Source: a virus. From it: 40,684 nucleotides of DNA. The notes beneath the pieces are model-generated. The model did no database searches, had not been told where the DNA came from, and saw nothing but the letters and a program-made list of their open reading frames with translations. The position numbers and the translations under genes are program-made. The stretch is taken from positions 1 to 40,684 of the IMG/VR virus record IMGVR_UViG_3300046536_000150; one strand, given 5' to 3'. Each line of letters begins with the position of its first letter. Position 1 is the first letter of the stretch. This document shows, one piece after another, positions 17,696-26,280 of the stretch.

Positions 17696-19033
17696 CTACA
17701 CGCCATTGGCGGCGCGGCGAAATGCTTTCGCAAGTGCCTCACGCCTCGATGGGTGTTTCGCTTCGCCGTTCATGCCGCGCCGCCCGTCTGAGGAGCGTGT
17801 GTTGGTGGAGTTCTTTCCACCGCCGTCTGGAGCGCCGCTGATCGACGTTTTTCGGGTCTGAGCCGATTGTGTGCGGGTCTGAGCCGCCTGTGGTGAGCCG
17901 GGGCGAAGTCTGTCGGCCCGGAGATAAGCTTGCTCCAACGAGAAGCCCAGATCAAGTTCGCTCTTGATCAAATCGGCCAGCTCGTCGAAGCGTGGATGTG
18001 CGCTTGCGAATTGATCCACCTGCGCCCGCGTGTAGGTGAACTTCTGCTGATACAGGATCTGGTTGAGCGCCTGTTCCTGCTGCGCGACCTGCTGCTGCAT
18101 CTGCCCAAGCCGCTGCTCGGCTGACTGCTGGATGTTGCGCTGCTGCGTCAGCATGTGCTGTTCCGGCGACATGGTCGCGATGTGGTGCGCCACGTCCTGG
18201 ATCGTCAGCGGGCCGCCGTGCCTCCCCGTCAACCCCTGGCTGCGCGCCACGTTCTGCACGATGACGTCAAGCCCGCCGATCAGATCCTGGCGCAGCTTCA
18301 TCTCCATGCCGTAGTAGTTGTCGAATGCCTTTCGGATCGATGTGCCCTGCTTGACGGCAAGGTCGTGATAGGGGCGCATCTCGTTCATCACATCGTTGTC
18401 GGCCTTGTATTTCTGGTAGGCGCCGGAAAACTCCTTCGCCATGCTGTAGACAGCACCGCGCACGCTCTCGGGCGCCGCCGCCCACTCCGCCTTGGCCTGC
18501 TCGCTGAAACGGTTTGGCGGTGCCCGGTACGGCGCGTGTTCCTCGAGCGGCTTGATCTGCCGTTGTTGCTGGCCTTGTTGCTGGCTTGGCTGCTGCTCGA
18601 GCGGCAATTCCTGCTGCGGCTTCGCAGGGTCGCGGGCGAACTTGCCGCCCTCGCGGTAGCGTTGCTGCTTTTCTGACGGCTGGCTGGTTTTCTCTGTCTT
18701 GTCAGCGACTTTCGTTGCTTCCTTCGCCATCGCCTCCGGCGGCTTGTTATGCCCCATGCCGGGGCGCTCGCGCCTTGGAGCGTTCTTGGTCGCCTCCTCC
18801 TGCGCCTCCTTGGCGCGCTTGAACGCATCGGCCAGCGCCTCGCGGCGGCTGATGTGCGATGACTTGTTGCTCTCCTGACCTTCCGGCTTCGGCGGAGCCT
18901 GATCGCCGATCGGCCGCGGCTGGTTTACCGGCGTCTCGTTGACCGGCACCTCTGTCTGAGCTGGTGCGGGCGACGGTGCTGGCGCTGACGGCGCGGAGGC
19001 TGGTGCAGGTGACGCGGTGTTGACATCTGACAT
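17696..19033 (-). CDS. Putative scaffolding protein
   Basis: 445 aa. The first 50 residues are a Pro/Ala/Ser-rich disordered leader, followed by a highly charged region with Gln repeats (about residues 120-165, LEQQPSQQQGQQQRQ), a helical core (residues about 170-345, with RLGQMQQQVAQQEQALNQIL), and a basic C-terminal segment (SRREALAKAFRRAANGV). The motif SRREALADAFKRA near residue 62 is repeated at the C-terminus as SRREALAKAFRRA. High charge, helicity and position immediately before the capsid gene point to a scaffold whose C-terminal basic helix binds coat protein. Confidence 0.7.
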   Translation of the reverse strand: MSDVNTASPAPASAPSAPAPSPAPAQTEVPVNETPVNQPRPIGDQAPPKPEGQESNKSSHISRREALADAFKRAKEAQEEATKNAPRRERPGMGHNKPPEAMAKEATKVADKTEKTSQPSEKQQRYREGGKFARDPAKPQQELPLEQQPSQQQGQQQRQIKPLEEHAPYRAPPNRFSEQAKAEWAAAPESVRGAVYSMAKEFSGAYQKYKADNDVMNEMRPYHDLAVKQGTSIRKAFDNYYGMEMKLRQDLIGGLDVIVQNVARSQGLTGRHGGPLTIQDVAHHIATMSPEQHMLTQQRNIQQSAEQRLGQMQQQVAQQEQALNQILYQQKFTYTRAQVDQFASAHPRFDELADLIKSELDLGFSLEQAYLRADRLRPGSPQAAQTRTQSAQTRKTSISGAPDGGGKNSTNTRSSDGRRGMNGEAKHPSRREALAKAFRRAANGV

Positions 19034-19051
19034 GGACTACCCCGTTTTGAT

Positions 19052-19381
19052 CTAGATCAACTCTTTGCGCTTGGCTCTATATCCCGCCTTGTACTTGTCC
19101 AGTGCTAGCTTCAATGATCCTCGGCGCTTTTCTTTTTCTTCGCGGCGCGCTGACGCTCTTTGTTTTGGCTTCTGTCGCTCGTTCCCGATTTCAACAAGGC
19201 CATGCGCTCGGCTAACGGCCCGGTATGTCGCCTTCGAGGTATAAAACCGGCCATCCACATGCTCAACCGGATCCATGATGTCACTGATGACATGAGGACA
19301 CGGGAGAGCAGACCGCGCAGGCTCAACTGTCGCCCTTTCTACTCGCCACTTGTTCGGCTCAACCTCGACAAGCTTGACCAT
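19052..19381 (-). CDS. Conserved phage head-region protein, 109 aa
   Basis: Contains PHVISDIMDPVEHVDGRFYT followed by SKATYRAVSRAHGLVEIGNE, and a basic C-terminal helix rich in Lys/Arg. This pattern appears in a widespread small podovirus protein encoded just ahead of the scaffold gene; its function is not established. The ribosome-binding site is weak. The stop codon lies inside a 14-bp palindrome (TTGATCTAGATCAA, 19047-19060). Confidence 0.6.
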   Translation of the reverse strand: MVKLVEVEPNKWRVERATVEPARSALPCPHVISDIMDPVEHVDGRFYTSKATYRAVSRAHGLVEIGNERQKPKQRASARREEKEKRRGSLKLALDKYKAGYRAKRKELI

Positions 19382-19398
19382 AGTTTCACGTGCAACAT

Positions 19399-19581
19399 TT
19401 ACGGCGGCGGTACCACGAACGTCACCGGGATTCCAAAGTTGGTGACCTTGGTGACAGCGACCCCCATGCCGGGAGCCGCTTCACTTACAGGCCTGCCCAT
19501 CAGCGGCAGTGGCGGCGCTGCTGCCGTGACATCGACAACTGGTATACCGCCTGCCGCAACGGTATTGACCGGGGTTGCCAT
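19399..19581 (-). CDS. Small conserved virion-region protein, 60 aa
   Basis: Starts MATPVNTVAAGGIPVVDVTA and ends with TNFGIPVTFVVPPP. It is preceded by a strong GAGGTGATAA ribosome-binding site, eight bases after the upstream stop. Short, beta-rich, Val/Pro-rich proteins of this pattern are encoded next to head genes of alphaproteobacterial phages. Possibly a head decoration or tail component; the function is unknown. Confidence 0.6.
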   Translation of the reverse strand: MATPVNTVAAGGIPVVDVTAAAPPLPLMGRPVSEAAPGMGVAVTKVTNFGIPVTFVVPPP

Positions 19582-19589
19582 TTATCACC

Positions 19590-20234
19590 TCACGTGAACG
19601 TAAAGTTCTGCGCCGCGCTTTGCCCGCCGGGGTTCTTCGCCGTGACCGGAACCACGCCGGGACCGGGTTGTTTCGACGGTTGAATAACCACTGTCAGCGA
19701 TGTCGCGCTAACGTAGACCGTGTTTGAAAGCAGAGCACCGTTCGCCGTCAGGAACGTCGCCCGGTCGAAGTTGGTGCCGGTCGCCGTCACCGTCAGGTCT
19801 GCACCCGTGACTGATACCGCAGTTGCTGGCGAAATGCCGGACAGCGTCGGTGCCAGGCTCACGATCTTCTGCCCGTTGCTGTCGTAGAAGCTCGGCGGCG
19901 AGTGCTTCATCGCGTTGTCGATTGAGGTCGGCGGCGTCTGCCGTGGCGGCGTCTCGGTGCCGTAGGTCGGCGTGTCGGTGACGATCTTGGAAATATCCTT
20001 GGCTGCCGGGATTGCTCCCGGCGTGAAGCTCGGAGCCACGTCGCTTGCCAGTTTCGGATCGGCCCCTGTCGCCATCACGTCATTGGTGCCGTCGTCTTCG
20101 TCGTCGTCCACGCCCTTGGTCTTGACTGCTGCTTTCGCCATCGTTCTCTCCTTTGGCTTGCGCGCGATCCTGCGCCTCGCCCTTTTGGGTTCAGCTTTAA
20201 CCGGTTTTGCCTTCCGCCGCGTTGCTGTTTTCAT
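19590..20234 (-). CDS. IPT/TIG (Ig-like) domain protein, possible head decoration
   Basis: 214 aa. Residues about 126-214 form an Ig-like IPT/TIG domain (PTLSGISPATAVSV, DLTVTATGTNFDRATFLTAN, VYVSATSLTVVIQPS, VPVTAKNPGG). The N-terminus is very basic (RRKAKPVKAEPKRARRR) and the centre disordered. Two starts are possible: ATG 20234, coupled by ATGA to the previous stop, or ATG 20141, which has a much better GGAG site and yields 183 aa without the basic leader. Ig-like domains on phage heads or tails weakly bind surface glycans; this use is inference. Confidence 0.7.
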   Translation of the reverse strand: MKTATRRKAKPVKAEPKRARRRIARKPKERTMAKAAVKTKGVDDDEDDGTNDVMATGADPKLASDVAPSFTPGAIPAAKDISKIVTDTPTYGTETPPRQTPPTSIDNAMKHSPPSFYDSNGQKIVSLAPTLSGISPATAVSVTGADLTVTATGTNFDRATFLTANGALLSNTVYVSATSLTVVIQPSKQPGPGVVPVTAKNPGGQSAAQNFTFT

Positions 20235-22222
20235 TGATACTCGTCCTGCTTGGCCAAGTCTCCCATCGCGCCACCGGCAACAAGGCCGCCTGCCGCGAAC
20301 AGCGGGAAGCCTTTCTTGAGCGCCATCTCGCGCAGTTGCGGGGTGATGTCGAGGGTGTGGACCTTCCTCGGCCTCTCTGCTTCTCTGATGCCAGAAAGAT
20401 GGTCGCGCGCTTCTTGCAACGTATCAAATCTTTGTTCTAATGCCCCCGTATTGGTATCAAAAACTTCATACCTGCCACCTGCTGGACGAATTTGTAAACC
20501 AGAACCAGCGGCATCGCTGCTAGGTGGAGTGACGTTAATATCTCCTTCGCCCACCCTCCCGCCCGCCTTCTTGACGATCTTGTTGACCGCAGCGGGCAGG
20601 ATCTGGTCGTAGAAGCCCTTCATGCCCTCGCCGCCGACTTTGAGATCGAGACCGGAATACGAACGTGCGCCATTTTCTTGCTTAATAATCTTGTCCGCTA
20701 GTTCCTTGCCGACATGGTCGGCTAATTCGTTTTCGGTGACGTACTTGTCAACAGCAAGGCTGCCGTTCTTGAAAGCCTCTATTCTGTATTGCGGCTGGCC
20801 GTCCTTGAGTTCTAATTCACCGGCGTTTTGTAATCGATAAGTGCTGATCTTATCGATCTGCTTGCTCAAATCATACCGATCCGCCTGCACACTGCCTGGC
20901 GTCCACGCCACCTTGTCGTAGCCCTTCTCCGCCGCCTCGCGAATGACGCGCTTCATGGCAAGGTCGGGCCATGTGGTCTTGAAGGGGGCGTCGGGGACAC
21001 CGGTATTTTTACCTAGCTTGCTTTGTAGATCACTCATCCGGGTTAAATCATCTCCACTGAAATTTCCGCCAGATCCTTCATTATGGAGATCGTAGCGTTG
21101 CTGCAACGAGCGTAATTCACTGCTCTCGTCAGGCGTAAGTGTGCTGTCGCTTTGATACCCTTCCCGCTTTCCCTTCTGGTGCCAATCGCTCTGCACCTCC
21201 TCGACGAACAGCGTCTTTTTGCCGTCAATGACGCGGTCGTTGTAGCGCACGTGGGCGAGGATGTTGGGTTCGTCGTAGTGGGAGGATTGAAAGGCTCCGA
21301 CATTTCTTGTCTCGTCAGCAAGCTGCTTGTACTCCGCACGCAAGGCGTTCAGTTCTGGAGCATCGTAGTCGGCAGGATTTCGTAGTTTCTGCTCTAACGC
21401 AGTCATGCGTTCAAACTTTGCCTTTTCCACATTCGTAATCGGCAACGTCAGCAGCATCTCCCGGTAGTTCTCCCCGCCGGGGAGGGTGTAGGAGGAGAAT
21501 TTGGTTGGCGCAGCACCACTCTGGCTCATAGCTTCATCTCGAACGGCCATTCTCTGTCCTTCAGTAAGGTATGGGTCAGAGAGTGACGTGCCGTATCTTT
21601 CTTGAGCAACTTTTTCTAGTTGAGCGGCAGATGGGTCTGGAGCACCCTTCACCACCTCCCCCACATTCACCTTGTTCGCCGCGATATGATCCAGCAGATC
21701 CTGCTTGGTCACCGCACCGGTCTGGTCGAACAGGTCGCCAAGCTTCAGCGTGTTTAATTCTTCCGGCTTCACGCCCGGCTGGTTGCGCAGGAAGCCAGCC
21801 CATTGCTGGCCCGGTGCGGTGGTCTGCTTGGCACCCTGCACCGCATTCTCAACGGCGGAATAAAACGGCGGGGCGTGCGGTGCGAGATCGGCAAGCGCAC
21901 CTATTTTGCTCTCGACACCCTTGATGTTGCCGCCAAAACCGCCAGCGAGATCCTGCTCGCCACTGCTGTCGGCGGCTAACTGACCCATCATCGCCGGTAC
22001 GCCGCCGGTCTGATAGTTTGCCACATCACGCCGCGCCAGATCGCCCGCCTTCTGCAGCCAGCTTTGCGGCGGAACGTAATCGTATGTCGCTTGAGGCGGC
22101 TGCTGCCCCGACATCATCCAGTCTTCCGGCGTCAGGCCGCCGACAGCATTCTGTGGCGGCTGCATGTATTGTTCGTCAGGATAAATGTCCTGCCGCGCCA
22201 GATCGCCGATCGTGTCCGGCAT
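20231..22222 (-). CDS. Large polyvalent-protein-associated domain protein
   Basis: 663 aa. The stretch NYREMLLTLPITNVEKAKF ... GAFQSSHYDEPNILAHVRYN ... KTLFVEEVQSDWHQKGKREG ... WPDLAMKRVIREAAEKGYDKVAWTPG ... QADRYDLSKQIDKI is the signature of a domain found in giant polyvalent proteins of phages and conjugative elements, here as a mid-size protein. The C-terminus is hydrophobic/glycine-rich (GFPLFAAGGLVAGGAMGDLA). Its biochemical activity is unknown. Location among head genes suggests it may be packaged. Internal blocks are more AT-rich than the flanks, suggesting mosaic origin. The stop overlaps the next start by ATGA. Confidence 0.75.
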   Translation of the reverse strand: MPDTIGDLARQDIYPDEQYMQPPQNAVGGLTPEDWMMSGQQPPQATYDYVPPQSWLQKAGDLARRDVANYQTGGVPAMMGQLAADSSGEQDLAGGFGGNIKGVESKIGALADLAPHAPPFYSAVENAVQGAKQTTAPGQQWAGFLRNQPGVKPEELNTLKLGDLFDQTGAVTKQDLLDHIAANKVNVGEVVKGAPDPSAAQLEKVAQERYGTSLSDPYLTEGQRMAVRDEAMSQSGAAPTKFSSYTLPGGENYREMLLTLPITNVEKAKFERMTALEQKLRNPADYDAPELNALRAEYKQLADETRNVGAFQSSHYDEPNILAHVRYNDRVIDGKKTLFVEEVQSDWHQKGKREGYQSDSTLTPDESSELRSLQQRYDLHNEGSGGNFSGDDLTRMSDLQSKLGKNTGVPDAPFKTTWPDLAMKRVIREAAEKGYDKVAWTPGSVQADRYDLSKQIDKISTYRLQNAGELELKDGQPQYRIEAFKNGSLAVDKYVTENELADHVGKELADKIIKQENGARSYSGLDLKVGGEGMKGFYDQILPAAVNKIVKKAGGRVGEGDINVTPPSSDAAGSGLQIRPAGGRYEVFDTNTGALEQRFDTLQEARDHLSGIREAERPRKVHTLDITPQLREMALKKGFPLFAAGGLVAGGAMGDLAKQDEYQ

Positions 22223-22680
22223 CAGACGACCCCGCAGTTGAGCGCGGCCCTTGCGCCGTTGCTCAGTTCTTTCATTCCGGCAAGCTTGCGCAGCGTGTTC
22301 ACGTTGCCGCCCTGCTCCAGCAGATTGGCGGCCTCTATCTCCAGCAGGTTCCTGCGAAAATTCTTATCGGCAAACTGGTGCGGATGGTCCTTGAGGCTGT
22401 TGAAAAACGGCCTGTCCCCGGTGGAGAAATAATGCACCAGCACCTCGGCGCGCACGCCAATCATCTTGATCAGTTCGCCACGATCCGACATCGACTGATG
22501 CTTGAACGTCTTGGTGCCGTAGATCGAGTGAAACAACCCGGCGAGGCAAACGTGCTGCTCGTTATCCCAATCACGCAGCAAATCATGCACGCCCTTCAAA
22601 TGCTCGAACAGCGTGCGACCGCTGTGCGGCGTCTTGTTGGCGTCCAGCGACATCAGGAACTCACGTAGAAACTCCTGCAT
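22222..22680 (-). CDS. HD-like small protein (possible DUF6817 family)
   Basis: 152 aa. Histidines are spaced as in an HD-type metal site: HSGRTLFEHLKGVHDLLRDW, then EQHVCLAGLFHSIYGTKTF. The GLFHSIYG motif is like that of a family of uncharacterised proteins distantly related to HD phosphohydrolases. The usual HD doublet is replaced by HS, so hydrolase activity is doubtful. Such a gene is unexpected among virion genes; it may be an anti-defence or metabolic passenger. The start shares a base with the previous stop (TGATG). The family call is from memory of the motif. Confidence 0.55.
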   Translation of the reverse strand: MQEFLREFLMSLDANKTPHSGRTLFEHLKGVHDLLRDWDNEQHVCLAGLFHSIYGTKTFKHQSMSDRGELIKMIGVRAEVLVHYFSTGDRPFFNSLKDHPHQFADKNFRRNLLEIEAANLLEQGGNVNTLRKLAGMKELSNGARAALNCGVV

Positions 22681-23126
22681 CAGTAGCCTCGCCGTCTCCC
22701 CATGCGCTGCGGGGTTTGAAAGTCCGACATCTGGCCGGTGCCGCCCAGATCGCCCAGCATTCCGGGGCGCGGCTGCGGCATCGGTGGCGGCATCACCGGC
22801 TGCGCCATCTGCGGCGGCGGCATGCCCGTCATCTGCCCGCCACCCATGCCTGCGCCAAGCGATCCCATCGCGGGCATTGGGCCACCACGCGCCTGCGGCG
22901 GTGGCGTCGGCAGCACTGACGGAGCAGCCGGACCAATCCCCGCACCCGGAACGCCGCCCGCCGGTGTTGCTGGCAGACCTGCAAGCGCCGGTCCCGTCAT
23001 GGGTGAAACTCCTCCATATCCGGCACCAAGCCCGGCTATGCCGGAAGCAAGCGGGTTACCCGCCAGATTTCTCTGCTCCGCAAGCATCTGGGCAATATCA
23101 TCACGCGACGTTGGATCATACGGCAT
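22680..23126 (-). CDS. Gly/Pro/Met-rich low-complexity protein
   Basis: 148 aa. After a short helical start (MPYDPTSRDDIAQMLAEQRN) the sequence becomes repetitive, with Gly, Pro, Met and Ala (GGPMPAMGSLGAGMGGG, MPPPQMAQPVMPPPMPQP), ending in a basic GRRRGY. It is likely disordered. It lies between the 2OG oxygenase and HD-like genes and overlaps the oxygenase gene's 3' end by 11 bases. The function is unknown; it is probably real given the tight packing. Confidence 0.6.
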   Translation of the reverse strand: MPYDPTSRDDIAQMLAEQRNLAGNPLASGIAGLGAGYGGVSPMTGPALAGLPATPAGGVPGAGIGPAAPSVLPTPPPQARGGPMPAMGSLGAGMGGGQMTGMPPPQMAQPVMPPPMPQPRPGMLGDLGGTGQMSDFQTPQRMGRRRGY

Positions 23127-23730
23127 CGGGTTTCTCCATCAGTTCATCCATTTTCATGACCTTGAACATTAAGGTGATCCGCATCCCGGCGTAGCTGCGC
23201 GTGACGCCGTTGGCGCGATGCGGCATGCGGCCGTCGAACACCACCACGCTGTTCGGTCTTGGATAAAAGCACGCGAGGATGCGGTTTTCTTCCTTGTTGT
23301 AGAAGATCGTCTCGCCGCCCCAGTTGGGCGACCAACGCTCGTGCGGATAATACACGGCGGTGTAATTCCCCGGATCGGTTGAGTCGGTATGCACCGTGCC
23401 GTCCATGCCGTAGCACATGGCGTTGGCGTAGCAGCGCACGAGCTTGTGCCCGGCAAAGATCTTGTCGCGCACGCTGAGCCACGCATCGTAAATGAGCGGT
23501 GAGTTCTTCTGCAGCTCGTCCTGACACTCGTAGACCTCTGGCTTGCCATCGCCAACCTTGCGCCATCCGGCGAAGTGCTTGTGCAGGAACGTGTAGGCAT
23601 CACGTCTGGAGTTGGACTTCCATCCCGTCTCCCAGCCCGGCTCGTTGAGATAGTCGTACACACGCCTGCGGTCCTCGTCGGAGAACGCCTTCTCGAAACG
23701 CTTTGGGGTTGCCCAGACATCGGCCATCAC
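23116..23730 (-). CDS. 2OG-Fe(II) dioxygenase, prolyl-4-hydroxylase-like
   Basis: 204 aa from the GTG at 23730 (an ATG follows at 23727). It has the double-stranded beta-helix metal site: GTVHTDSTDPGNYTAVYY (His114, Asp116), then MPHRANGVTRSYAGMR (His171 and a likely 2-oxoglutarate-binding Arg184), with WGGETIFYN between. These enzymes use iron, O2 and 2-oxoglutarate to hydroxylate targets, often prolines. It is encoded directly after portal, with overlap, among virion genes. A collagen-like protein encoded further along the same strand is a plausible substrate, though unproven. Confidence 0.8.
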   Translation of the reverse strand: MMADVWATPKRFEKAFSDEDRRRVYDYLNEPGWETGWKSNSRRDAYTFLHKHFAGWRKVGDGKPEVYECQDELQKNSPLIYDAWLSVRDKIFAGHKLVRCYANAMCYGMDGTVHTDSTDPGNYTAVYYPHERWSPNWGGETIFYNKEENRILACFYPRPNSVVVFDGRMPHRANGVTRSYAGMRITLMFKVMKMDELMEKPDAV

Positions 23731-26096
23731 CGCACCGTCGGGAATGGTTTCATCGCCGCCTGATTTTGCCTGAACACCTGGTCGCGCTGGCTCATCTGCC
23801 GCCGCGCCGCCATGTCGTCATTACGCTGCTGTGCGTCCACCTGCTTCTGATTGGCGGCCTGCGTGGCGAGCGCCATCTTCTGGTTGCTCTCGGCCATCTT
23901 CTGCTCGTGCTGCTGCTGGCTCTGCTGCGTCTTGATCTGCGTCTGCGCAATCCGCGCCATCTCAAGCTGCTTCTTGCTGTCGGCCTCGAACAGCGCCAGT
24001 TTGAGATCGTTCGCCATCTGCATCTGGTCGGTCTGCGATTTGGCAGTAACCTTCGCCATCTCCAGCGCGTTGGCGGCATCGTCTGACGATTTCTGCTGCG
24101 CCAGCTTTGCCGTCTCCAACTGCATCATCGCCTGCGTCTTTGCCTGGTCGGCCGCCGTCTTGGGATCGGGCTGGCCAACCCGCTGGCTCGCCTGCGCCTC
24201 GACCTGCTGGATCAAGTTATCGACCGAACCGTCGAGCGATCGTCCAACGCGGAACGGCGCGACGGAAAACTTGAGCAGTTCGCCGCAGAACTCGGCAGAC
24301 CCCGGCTCCTGCGCGATCAATGCGGCCAGCTGCGGCAGCAACTGCGCCATCATGCCCATAAACTCGGCGCGGCGTTGTTTCTCGGCGTCCTCGTTCGCCT
24401 GGATGGTCGAGTCGGTTTCGATGTCGAGCACGAACGCTGTGGTGCGGTAGTCCGTGATGAACTGCTTGATGGCTTCCTGCGTCGGCTTGGCCTTCTCGTC
24501 CTCGAGGTTGCCCTTCAACTGCGCGAACTGCTGCTCGAGCTGCTTGAGCTGATCGGGGTTCTGCTGTGCCGATGCCTGTGCGCCGGGAGAGCCTTGAGCC
24601 TGCATCATCTGCTGCTGCGCCTGCATCGTCATCATTTGCAACTGCTGCTGGATCGCCAGGATCTTTTGGTCCTGCTCGGCCAGCGTCGGAATGTCCATCT
24701 GCGACATCTGCATCAATGTCGTGAACTCGAAATCGCTGCACATGATCTCGGCTACGATCTCCTCGATGTCGCGCGCCAGACGCACCATCTCGCCCTGCTT
24801 GTCGCGGATGCGAACCGAGCCGTACTGCGTCTTCAGCTGCTGCGCACCCAGCGTCTCGTCCGGGTTGGTCGAGCCGCGCATGATGTCGGACAGCCCCATG
24901 ATCTGGTAGATGTCGTCGATGATCTGCTTGCGCACAGCGATGACCGACGTGATCGTCTGCGCGATCATGTCGATCGGCATCCAGATGATGACTTCCTTGG
25001 AGCCGCCGAACGCCGCCCAGTTGGAAATCGGCACCAGCACGCGGCCCGGCGAGTGCGTCTTGATCGCCGCCTGCACGGCGTCGCTAATCTCGGCAGATCC
25101 GGCCGGATAGAACCCCTTCACCTCAAGGCAATCCGACAGCGCGTGCAGCCGCGCCGTCAACGTGTTCACTTCGTCCAGCTGATCCTTGTACTGCAACACG
25201 TCCGGCACCGGGATGAGCGAACCCGGCTGCGTGGCGCTATACGCCGGTTTCGGACACGGGAAGAAATTGCACAACTGCGCCAGTTCGTCCGGGTCTGCCT
25301 TGTCGAGAACGTCATCGCAGCCCTCCGCCACCCAGACGACCGTGTCCATCGTCTTGTGCCAGATCTCCCAGAACTTGGCGCGCTCGCGGTTGTCGGCACC
25401 GCCCAGGTCTTTGAGATCCTTATCGACCCGGTACTCGGCCTTTTGATATTCGTCGCCGGAATATTTCTTGAAGCGTTCCTTGGCCTGCGCCTGCGTCATG
25501 TAGCTCGCCGCAGCCACCCACGTCACTTCGCGCCAGTTACGCGACAGCGAATGCAAAAAGTCGCGCCTGCCTTTGTGATCGACGCAGACGTATTCCGTTT
25601 TGTCATCCTCGTCGTCGGCAGGCTCGTAGCGGCACCACGCAACACCACGCCCGTTGGTGGCCAAATCGTCGCGCACCAGCATGAGCAAATCGTTGATGCG
25701 GGTGAGGTCGAACGCCACGATCGAGCAGCGCTCCAGCAACTCGCTGGTTGTCTGGTAGAGCGGCCTGCGGTCCTTGAACTTGGGCACCACCACCGGCACC
25801 GGAGCCTTGGCGTAGATCGAGGGTTTGAGGATTTCCAGGTTGGCCCAGAACAGGTTGAACTGCCGGTCGCGGGTGACGCTGCGCAGCATGTCGAGGTTGG
25901 CGTAGAGCTTCTCGATGTTGTCGCAGGCCGCGTTGTATGGCTCGAATGCCTTCTCGCTCTCCTTGAGCATGTGCAGCCAGGCGGCGGCCTTCTCAGGCTC
26001 GATCGCCGGATTGTACTGATCTTCTCCCGCACGCTCGTCTTCCGCACTCGGGGCCAGTTCTTCTTCTACCGGCTCGAGCTGTTTGTCCTCTGCCAT
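23727..26096 (-). CDS. Portal protein
   Basis: 789 aa. The middle region DIYQIMGLSDIMRGSTNPD, ETLGAQQLKTQYGSVRIRDK, QGEMVRLARDIEEIVAEIM is the hallmark of podoviral (P22-type) portals, the dodecameric ring through which DNA enters. The N-terminal half has the expected helix-rich clip/wing pattern (FNLFWANLEILKPSIYAKAP). Residues about 475-560 and 655-780 are glutamine-rich coiled coils (QQQLQMMTMQAQQQMMQA), resembling the long barrel of P22 portals. GAGGG five bases before the ATG is a strong start. It follows terminase, as expected. Confidence 0.9.
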   Translation of the reverse strand: MAEDKQLEPVEEELAPSAEDERAGEDQYNPAIEPEKAAAWLHMLKESEKAFEPYNAACDNIEKLYANLDMLRSVTRDRQFNLFWANLEILKPSIYAKAPVPVVVPKFKDRRPLYQTTSELLERCSIVAFDLTRINDLLMLVRDDLATNGRGVAWCRYEPADDEDDKTEYVCVDHKGRRDFLHSLSRNWREVTWVAAASYMTQAQAKERFKKYSGDEYQKAEYRVDKDLKDLGGADNRERAKFWEIWHKTMDTVVWVAEGCDDVLDKADPDELAQLCNFFPCPKPAYSATQPGSLIPVPDVLQYKDQLDEVNTLTARLHALSDCLEVKGFYPAGSAEISDAVQAAIKTHSPGRVLVPISNWAAFGGSKEVIIWMPIDMIAQTITSVIAVRKQIIDDIYQIMGLSDIMRGSTNPDETLGAQQLKTQYGSVRIRDKQGEMVRLARDIEEIVAEIMCSDFEFTTLMQMSQMDIPTLAEQDQKILAIQQQLQMMTMQAQQQMMQAQGSPGAQASAQQNPDQLKQLEQQFAQLKGNLEDEKAKPTQEAIKQFITDYRTTAFVLDIETDSTIQANEDAEKQRRAEFMGMMAQLLPQLAALIAQEPGSAEFCGELLKFSVAPFRVGRSLDGSVDNLIQQVEAQASQRVGQPDPKTAADQAKTQAMMQLETAKLAQQKSSDDAANALEMAKVTAKSQTDQMQMANDLKLALFEADSKKQLEMARIAQTQIKTQQSQQQHEQKMAESNQKMALATQAANQKQVDAQQRNDDMAARRQMSQRDQVFRQNQAAMKPFPTVR

Positions 26097-26103
26097 CTAA
26101 CCC

Positions 26104-26280
26104 TCACCGGTTCTGATCCGGTGTTGACGCGGGCTGGATTTCTGCACTAAGCGCCTCGATGCGCTTGGCTGCAACCTTGAGCGTGTCAGCAACCTTGCGC
26201 GACTTGGGTTCGATCCATGCCGCCATCCTGTGCATGGACTTGGCGAGGTCAAGATCGTACTGGCGCTGTGCCGGTGTCAT
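26104..26280 (-). CDS. Small helical phage protein, 58 aa
   Basis: ATG at 26280 overlaps the stop of the upstream gene (ATGA) and the frame ends at TGA 26106-26104, eight bases before the portal ATG. The product begins MTPAQRQYDLDLAKSMHRMA and is helical and basic in the centre. Tight coupling on both sides supports a real gene. The function is unknown; it probably concerns packaging or portal assembly by position. Confidence 0.6.
   Translation of the reverse strand: MTPAQRQYDLDLAKSMHRMAAWIEPKSRKVADTLKVAAKRIEALSAEIQPASTPDQNR

Noticed and set aside
19047-19060. 14-bp palindrome TTGATCTAGATCAA
   Set aside because: It overlaps a stop codon, is isolated and has no second copy that I noticed, so I do not call it an operator.
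24375-26150. 591-aa plus-strand open frame
   Set aside because: It is antisense to the portal gene, with Arg/His/Leu-rich composition typical of a GC-rich shadow frame.
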